Position numbers and translations under genes: made by a program. This document shows, in pieces, positions 58,707 through 64,000 of a stretch of DNA of 64,000 bases. How positions within the stretch are numbered: position 1 is the first letter of the stretch; each line of letters starts with the position of its first letter. Origin of the DNA: Saturnia japonica (taxonomy: Eukaryota; Arthropoda; Insecta; Lepidoptera; Saturniidae). Location: NCBI GenBank assembly GCA_033032175.1, contig CM065310.1, forward strand, positions 4,526,001 to 4,590,000, in the 5' to 3' direction. The notes beneath the pieces were generated by a model. That model was given only the letters and a program-made list of their open reading frames with translations, ran no database searches and was not told where the DNA came from.

Positions 58707-61700
58707 CTGAAATAAGTCAAGTGTATATTATACGTCGACATTATTTAAATTATTATTATTATTATTTAAATACATTCGATAAAATAGTATTTATAAGACT
58801 ACTCAAACGAACATACGCAGCTATTAAAAATACATTAATTACACTATTTACGCTATAGTATGGTGCGGGTGGCAGTTGCCCGTGTGACATTGACAGCTGT
58901 CAGTACCACATGACTAGGTATGTGACGTTATACAATTCATTTTGATATGATTTTTTTGACGAGTGCTATAGATTGGGTTTGGTGACGAGGGTCTGGTGAT
59001 GACGCCAGGAGATGCTTTATAATATTTAGTACGTAATAACAGCGTTTTTTTAATAGTACACACCTTTTTATTCGTTTCAAATCAAAACGGTAGTAAAGAA
59101 GTTTTTAATTCAAAAACTACGAAAATTTGACTCACCTCGTTGACGTCCTTTTTCTCGGCAACGAGTCCGTGTTTCTTGAGCGATGCGAAATCGTCGACAG
59201 TTAACTCATGCGCGTCGTCTAAGTAAAACGACTCGCTGTCGAGGCGGATCGAATGGTCACCACTGGCGAGGCTCTCGAACGGGTTAAGAGTAAAATCGCC
59301 ACCGGACATCGTCATTTCATGTATCGTTTGGTTTATTTGCTCGATCGAATCAAATGTTCTTAGGTAAAAAAAAAATATTTCAACAGACTACAAAAAAAAA
59401 ATAAGTAAAGAAAAGGGAAAAGGTGGAAAAAAGTAAGTAAAGAAAAGGGAAAGGGGGGAAAAGAGAGGTAAGACTTCTTTGGAGGTGTCTCTCTGCTTGG
59501 GGCTGTTCGACTGGTGGAATACCCCCACCCTATAGAAGATCGCAGCCAAATAGCCTAGTGTTGTGTTCCTGCGGTGATCTCTTTGGGGAAGGGGGTTCAA
59601 AGTCGGAAGCATGCTAGCGATACCTATGGCATTACAAGCATCCATGCTTGATTGCCAACATAAGTGTATTAAAAAAAAAAATTATAAAGATCAAAAGATT
59701 GTTGTTTTTTGGTTATTTTAACACGCTTCTCCCTGGAACGACCAGCCAGTTTCGTAAAATTATTTTTACATTTTATTCGTGTTACTTGGCTACTTAGAAG
59801 GACGGCGCTAGTTAAGTGAGCCGTAATAATTCACCAAGTTATTTAAATATGTAAGTTGATTAATCAGTCAAAAACAGAATGAAATGAAAATCTGACAATA
59901 TTAAAAAATAGCCCATTTATTGAGGAAGGTTATAAGCTATAAAACTTCTGTCTGTCTGTCTCTTCAATCTGGCAGCTGTAGGCAAGTACGGTGCGTTGGC
60001 GGCGGCGCGGTGGAAATTTAATTGAATACATTTAACACAGATAAAACCGAGGGGCACGGCTAGTTTTAAAAATATTATGGATATTTCTTTGAGAAATATC
60101 ATTAAGTTACAAGGAAACCATATTATATTTATTACCTTGCATCGTTATTCCAGATACCGGCGATGAAGAACGAATGTTCTAGAAGTGACATCACCCGCGT
60201 GTATTCCCACATCGTTTTCTCAACGCCCACTTGCGCGACAAGGGACAACGCTTGCGGCGGACTGCTGCGGAGATTCTTCAATACTTTAGAAGCTTGCGAA
60301 TGACCACGGGCCAGTTTCAACACCAATTTCGAAAGATACGATTTGTTGTTTGCATCTATCTGTAAAATTTGTTTAGGCTTACCTTATTATCTGTTTTTTA
60401 CATCTTCTTTATTTTGGCGACCGATCCTCGTTAAAATTATTATTACCATTATTGAGTGGGTTACTTTTTTATTATGTGTGGGGTTTTTTTTTTGTGACAG
60501 CAACATAACTCCATTAATTATTATTCTTGATGAATATTAATGATTCAAAGATAATTTAAGAGTATACTTCCCATTTTTGACGAAAAATAGACAAATAGTT
60601 TAAAATTAATATTAACATTAAAAAATATATTACAAAAACTGTTGTTGCCATATTATATTGATGGCATTTCTAATGAAAATATATTCAACTAACATGTAGG
60701 CGGTGCCATCTGTTAATTAGACTATTCTCAAGGGTCAGTTACTTTCGTATTATGTGTCTTCTGGTGACTTTAGTGTTCTAACTTCTAATATAATAAAATG
60801 GTGGGCCCTTTTTTAGAACTTTCCAGAGAGTTTTTATCACTTCTCAGAATTCATATTCCACATTATTTCTAATTTACTTGTTCATAATAGCCAAATTTGT
60901 TTACGCAAAATCCCTCGGATATTACATAATACATGATCAAATTATACAAGTTTATGAATATTAGTAAAGATATATTTAAAAAAAAAAACTTCGTTTATTT
61001 TTCGTATATAATTTCCTAAAGTAACTATTTATCCAATATTTTTTGTTGTAGCAGCTCGACAAATCGACTATGCCTGATGGTGATCACAGTTAAATCACAA
61101 CACAACGGCGACCACCAAGAGAGCAAAATCCATCGGCGGTCACCGATATCATCATGCTTAAACATGAAATTCCGATGAAACTTTGACAAGATGATGTGGG
61201 GACGCACCCGCGAAGACTTTGTATTAGTACCAGCAGTTTACAATAGGTGACGCTTGAGTAATTTCAAAGAGAATGGGAACGAATTCGCAGGCAGAGACTA
61301 GTAAAAAATAAATACCACCACATTAAAAATTTAAGACCCCCGTCTAAAACTCCCTTTTTACATCTTATCATTCAATACATACAAGACGATTCCATTAGCT
61401 TCCAGTACGCAATTCAGAAAAAAAAAGTATTTTTTACTTTGTGTCTCGCATTTGGCCACATCTTTATCAATGTGGTAGATGGTGCACGCTAAGCCAAGTG
61501 GAAGACTGGCTCTCAAGTGCAGCTGCCGGAACATAGCTATTGGTGTTTGGCGACAGATATTAAACTTGAGGGTGGTGGTAGTTCAGGCTTCTTGCAGGGA
61601 TTCGAACTCACATCGATCGATTCGGTGTCCATACAAGCTAACACTGACCTGTCATTGCTCCAAAAAATATTCAACTGTACTCACAAACGGCCTAATTTTT

Positions 61701-63854
61701 CCTGATGAAATAAATTTCAGCGCGTCTATTAGAAGCGTTATAAGCTGTTCAGCTGTTTCACAATCTGTAAATATACAAAAAAAAAAAAAAAAGTAGGTAA
61801 TCCTTTTTATAGCAAAAGGTAAAGTGGATATTAAACAAGCATTGAAATATCACGAAGAGCCTTATTGGCACGTGTTAATTATAAGGTTTTAAATATTTCC
61901 TGCAAAACCTACCACCACATAACCACACCCCTTCCCTTACTCTCCACTCGCAAGACTGACCGTTTCGAAACGTGAGTGCATCGCCACGAGGACAACACCG
62001 CGCACTTGAACAAGTGATATAATTTTGCACAACTGCAACTAAAAATATAACCCGCAGTGAATCTAGCTTGCAAGCCCTTCGCTGCGAGCGATTTATAACA
62101 TTGAAGAGCTATCATCGAGAACAAGTCACATACGCCACGAGTCGCCATTAACGCATTTAGTTCCATTCTCCATATTTTCCCGCATCCCGCTTTTTCTAAT
62201 TTTTCAAGGCCTGAATTGAAGCTGAATACACAAAACCTTTTTACAAAATTTTGTATATAAGATCAAAAGTAGTTGATTTAAAGTGACGGTGATGGTAAGC
62301 AGAATCCAAAAAGAACAATGACCATCGAGAGATCGGCTATCCAGCAATGACCTGCTGGCATGCCGGCCTGCAACCCTTTCGCCAGCTAGATATACATTGG
62401 CTGATCTCTAAAAAACCATGAGAGTCACTGTGACTCGTTTATCGCCATGTCAATGGCGGTCGCAACCCAGTCGGGTACAGATTTATATCATTCAACGTGA
62501 CACGCCAAATCGGGCCAACTATTACACTGGGTGTATGGTGGTCGCAAATCGATCACTTATTTTTTTCATTAGCAGGTAGAGAACTTTTCAAAGAGTAATC
62601 TTGCCTAAATATAATTAAGTTTTTGCATAGGAGTTAAGCAGTAAAAATAAAATTAACATAACCAAAAACAGCCAATTTTTACTCCCGATAAAAATATTAT
62701 TCCCGTGGCACTTAAAATCCAACATGCGAACGAAGTTAAAGACACCATCTAGTAACCAAATATGAAAGGGGGTTCAACAACTTCATAATAAAGTATAACT
62801 ATAAAATGCGCGCGAGTTGAATGCAGAGCAAAGCAACTCTGCCGATAATGCAAAGCTGTCGATAATGCGGATGTCGCTAAATTTCATCGTTGTTTTAAAT
62901 TAAACATTAACATCATGGTTACCATAATGAAAAAAAAAACCTTCGCCATTTCCCGTGTTTAGTGATAAATAAAAAATCATAATAATACGGAATCGCAACC
63001 TGAGTATTAACGCGATCAGTAAGCATAAGTATGATAGTTGTCAAAGACAGCATTCATATCACTTCAGTAAAGGCGCGTGAGGCGAGGCGTGCAGACGGCG
63101 AGGGGAGATGCTCCCGCCCTTCACCTCAGGCACTGCCTGCATTCAACTCGCGCGCTTTCTATAAGACATGTGTTCCGTAATTTTATTATGTTTATGCTAG
63201 CACAAAACTTTTTGTATACTACTTTTATTAATGAAATGGAATGTATCTGTTATGTACGAATAAATAATAATATATGGAAAAAAGATTGTTTTATTTAAAA
63301 TTACTACAACTTCTTAATCTATGAACGTCTAATCTAAAGATGGCTGTTCCGTAGACACACACAACTATGTTTTTTAATACAAATCCTAGGCTATAGTTTG
63401 GCCACCTACAATATTAACTACTTTCCTTTATCAAAAAACGTAGTATGTTTGAATCCCATAACTCGTGAAACACTCTGAGCATAACTTTGTTGAGAAAAAT
63501 TATAAAATCGTTAAAATCTGTAGAAAACCGTAATAAATCCTAGTTCCAGTGTGAACAAAGTGCCTTGTTAAGAAAATTAGTGACTATACAACATGTATTT
63601 TTATATTTACAAGCATAACTAATTAGTTATATAGCTAACCTCTTAAGACATCCCATAGTTTGTATGTAAAATCATTACTAGAACCCTGCACATTCATTGA
63701 GGTCAGACATTGTTTCAAACTGCCAGTATCTTCTGTGATACAAATGCAACCGCCAGATGGACATTCTGCTGTATATGCATACATTTCTGTTTCATTTAGA
63801 AGCTCATTGAGACGTTTTGTTAAATTTGTCTTTTTCATCCCCGGATTGGTTATT
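58560..63854 (-). CDS. Zwilch: Zwilch-like kinetochore protein, C-terminal half, 5 exons (5' part off window)
   Basis: Spliced minus-strand gene: join of 63640-63854, 61685-61764, 60136-60359, 59136-59358 and 58560-58706. Junction phases match at all four introns (G|AT giving Asp, phase 0, AG|A giving Arg, phase 0). Donors are GTTAGC, GTGAGT, GTAATA and GTGAGT; acceptors are ACAG, ACAG, TAAG and TCAG. The joined frame is 295 residues and ends in TAA. From memory of the family, the stretch around SSGKIRPFIDANNKSYLSKL, the upstream FTYKLWDVLR and the downstream EYTRVMSLLEHSFFI line up in order with the C-terminal half of animal Zwilch, which is about 590-640 aa. Zwilch is a subunit of the Rod-Zwilch-ZW10 complex, which builds the kinetochore corona, recruits dynein through Spindly and supports checkpoint signalling. 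The gene structure is seen directly; the name is inferred from motif similarity. Missing N-terminal exons should lie beyond base 64000. Confidence 0.75.
58707..59135 (-). other. Intron D-E of the Zwilch-like gene
   Basis: 429-bp intron with an (ATT)n stretch at about 58748-58766. Nothing else was recognised. Confidence 0.6.
59136..59358 (-). CDS. Zwilch: Zwilch-like gene, exon D
   Basis: 223-nt exon. The acceptor is a T-rich tract then CCTAAG; the donor is a consensus GTGAGT. It encodes 74 residues, from TFDSIEQINQTIHEMTMSGG to GLVAEKKDVNE. An in-frame ATG lies inside the exon, but the upstream frame is open to the acceptor and phase-matched to exon C, so this is an internal exon and not a gene start. 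It is acidic and codon-diverse, unlike the surrounding AT-rich DNA. Confidence 0.75.
59359..60135 (-). other. Intron C-D of the Zwilch-like gene
   Basis: 777-bp intron containing a purine-rich tandem repeat (about 59398-59470), a copy of repeat D (59465-59660) and a degenerate element ending in CTAG at 60063. No coding signal. Confidence 0.6.
59465..59660 (+). repeat. Interspersed repeat D, intronic
   Basis: GAGGTGTCTCTCTGCTTGGG, CGCAGCCAAATAGCC and GCATTACAAGCATCCATGC. It lies in intron C-D, about 100 bp from exon D. Confidence 0.55.
60136..60359 (-). CDS. Zwilch: Zwilch-like gene, exon C
   Basis: 224-nt exon, acceptor TTTTACAG, donor GTAATA. It encodes 74 residues starting IDANNKSYLSKLVLKLARGH and ending HSFFIAGIWNNDA plus two bases (AG) that form Arg with exon D. 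This is the segment most like known Zwilch, with the SxYLSKL motif directly after KIRPF across a phase-0 intron. Confidence 0.78.
60480..60720 (+). repeat. Solo arm of the 57170 inverted-repeat family
   Basis: GACAAATAGTTTAAAATTAA and TTCAACTAACATGTAGGCGG TGCCATCTGTTA match the left arm at 57170. Located in intron B-C. Confidence 0.5.
61060..61210 (+). repeat. Interspersed repeat F, intronic
   Basis: ATGCCTGATGGTGATCACAG, AACGGCGACCACCAAGAGAG and CCATCGGCGGTCACCG. In intron B-C. Confidence 0.5.
61485..61665 (-). mobile_element. SINE-A copy, reverse, in intron B-C next to exon B
   Basis: Contains AGCCAAGTGGAAGACTGGC, GTTTGGCGACAGATATTAAA and the B-box GGGATTCGAACTCACATCG. The tRNA head lies about 20 bases downstream of the exon B donor of the Zwilch-like gene. 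Confidence 0.65.
61685..61764 (-). CDS. Zwilch: Zwilch-like gene, exon B
   Basis: 80-nt exon encoding CETAEQLITLLIDALKFISS followed by GKIRPF. The acceptor follows a 16-base pyrimidine run (the A-run at 61777-61792 on the plus strand) and TTTACAG. The donor is a consensus GTGAGTA. The exon is too short to stand out as an ORF and was found by its splice sites and phase. Its first two bases complete an Asp codon with exon A. Confidence 0.75.
61765..63639 (-). other. Intron A-B of the Zwilch-like gene
   Basis: 1875-bp intron. It contains a divergent copy of repeat family F (62280-62400), an inverted repeat pair (62804-62826 / 63137-63158), and a GC-rich patch around 63065-63160. No additional exon is needed, because exons A and B share a codon directly. 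An 85-codon frame on the minus strand (61909-62166) lacks recognisable similarity and was not called. Confidence 0.6.
62280..62400 (+). repeat. Interspersed repeat F, intronic, divergent
   Basis: GACGGTGATGGTAAGCAGAA, ACCATCGAGAGATCGG and CATGCCGGCCTGCA. In intron A-B. Confidence 0.42.
63640..63854 (-). CDS. Zwilch: Zwilch-like gene, exon A (first in window)
   Basis: 215-nt internal exon encoding 71 full codons plus one base at each end. It is preceded on the minus strand by TTTACAG and followed by the donor GTTAGC, a non-optimal but valid GT site. The product is Cys-containing (CPSGGCICI) and ends in FTYKLWDVLR. It starts with one orphan base, so the preceding exon outside the window must end with two bases of a codon. 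Confidence 0.75.
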
Positions 63855-64000
63855 CTGTAAACACAAATTTAATTTGAGAAATGGCATAAATAAATTAAAT
63901 AATAATATAATATGGGAAAACAATTATTTCACCAAAGGCCATTTAATTCCACATTAAGTAAAGCGTAAACACCTGATATAAAGATATTTTACAACTGACA

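Larger units (their letters stand above)
60360..61684 (-). other. Intron B-C of the Zwilch-like gene
   Basis: 1325-bp intron. It holds a reverse SINE-A copy (about 61485-61665) close to the exon B donor, a repeat-F copy (61060-61210) and a solo arm of the long inverted repeat seen at 57170-57885 (60480-60720). The rest is AT-rich with no coding signal. Confidence 0.6.

Noticed and set aside
59082..59315. Independent 77-aa gene starting at the internal ATG
   Set aside because: The frame is open upstream to a splice acceptor in phase with exon C, and the end runs through a GTGAGT donor; it is exon D.
63077..63298. 73-codon ORF in a GC-rich patch
   Set aside because: Lies in intron A-B; exons A and B share a codon directly, and the frame shows no domain.

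Overview
The window looks like AT-rich, repeat-saturated nuclear DNA from a moth or butterfly (Lepidoptera). This is inferred from sequence-visible features: short Helitrons with TC...CTAG ends of a lepidopteran (Lep1-like) type, tRNA-headed SINEs, R1-, RTE- and CR1/Jockey-type LINE remnants, a PHD-finger/FP-like ORF1, PIF/Harbinger, mariner and piggyBac debris, and no bacterial gene organisation. Almost every long open frame belongs to a transposon or is a chance frame.

Host gene: the right end (58560-63854, minus strand) carries the 3' half of one spliced gene. Five coding exons join with matching phases and consensus splice sites, ending in a stop codon and a nearby AATAAA. The 295-residue joined product resembles the C-terminal half of Zwilch, a subunit of the Rod-Zwilch-ZW10 (RZZ) kinetochore complex. 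The 5' half lies beyond base 64000. The introns hold several repeats, including a SINE about 20 bases from one splice donor. No other host gene is secure. Weak candidates are a 60-codon membrane ORF (42817-42999) and a GC-richer leader with a splice donor at 20014.

Layout. 1-14 kb: AT-rich intergenic DNA with Helitrons, LINE tails and a SINE nested in another SINE. 14-34 kb: RT fragments of CR1/Jockey, RTE and R1 types, a terminal-inverted-repeat MITE (17370-17755), Helitrons and SINEs. 34.6-36 kb: a 1260-bp mariner with both ends but a dead transposase. 36-47 kb: a second MITE copy, a piggyBac 3' remnant ending at TTAA, and another MITE family (46449-46838). 47-52 kb: an RTE tail followed by a nearly full-length CR1/Jockey-type LINE on the minus strand with broken ORF1 and ORF2. 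52-58 kb: a Helitron, a LINE mosaic, a second copy of the 46-kb MITE with an insertion in it, a long inverted repeat, and a 542-bp PIF/Harbinger deletion derivative. 58.5-64 kb: the Zwilch-like gene.

No CRISPR array, operon, rRNA or functional tRNA was seen. All family assignments rest on reading motifs by eye without database searches.
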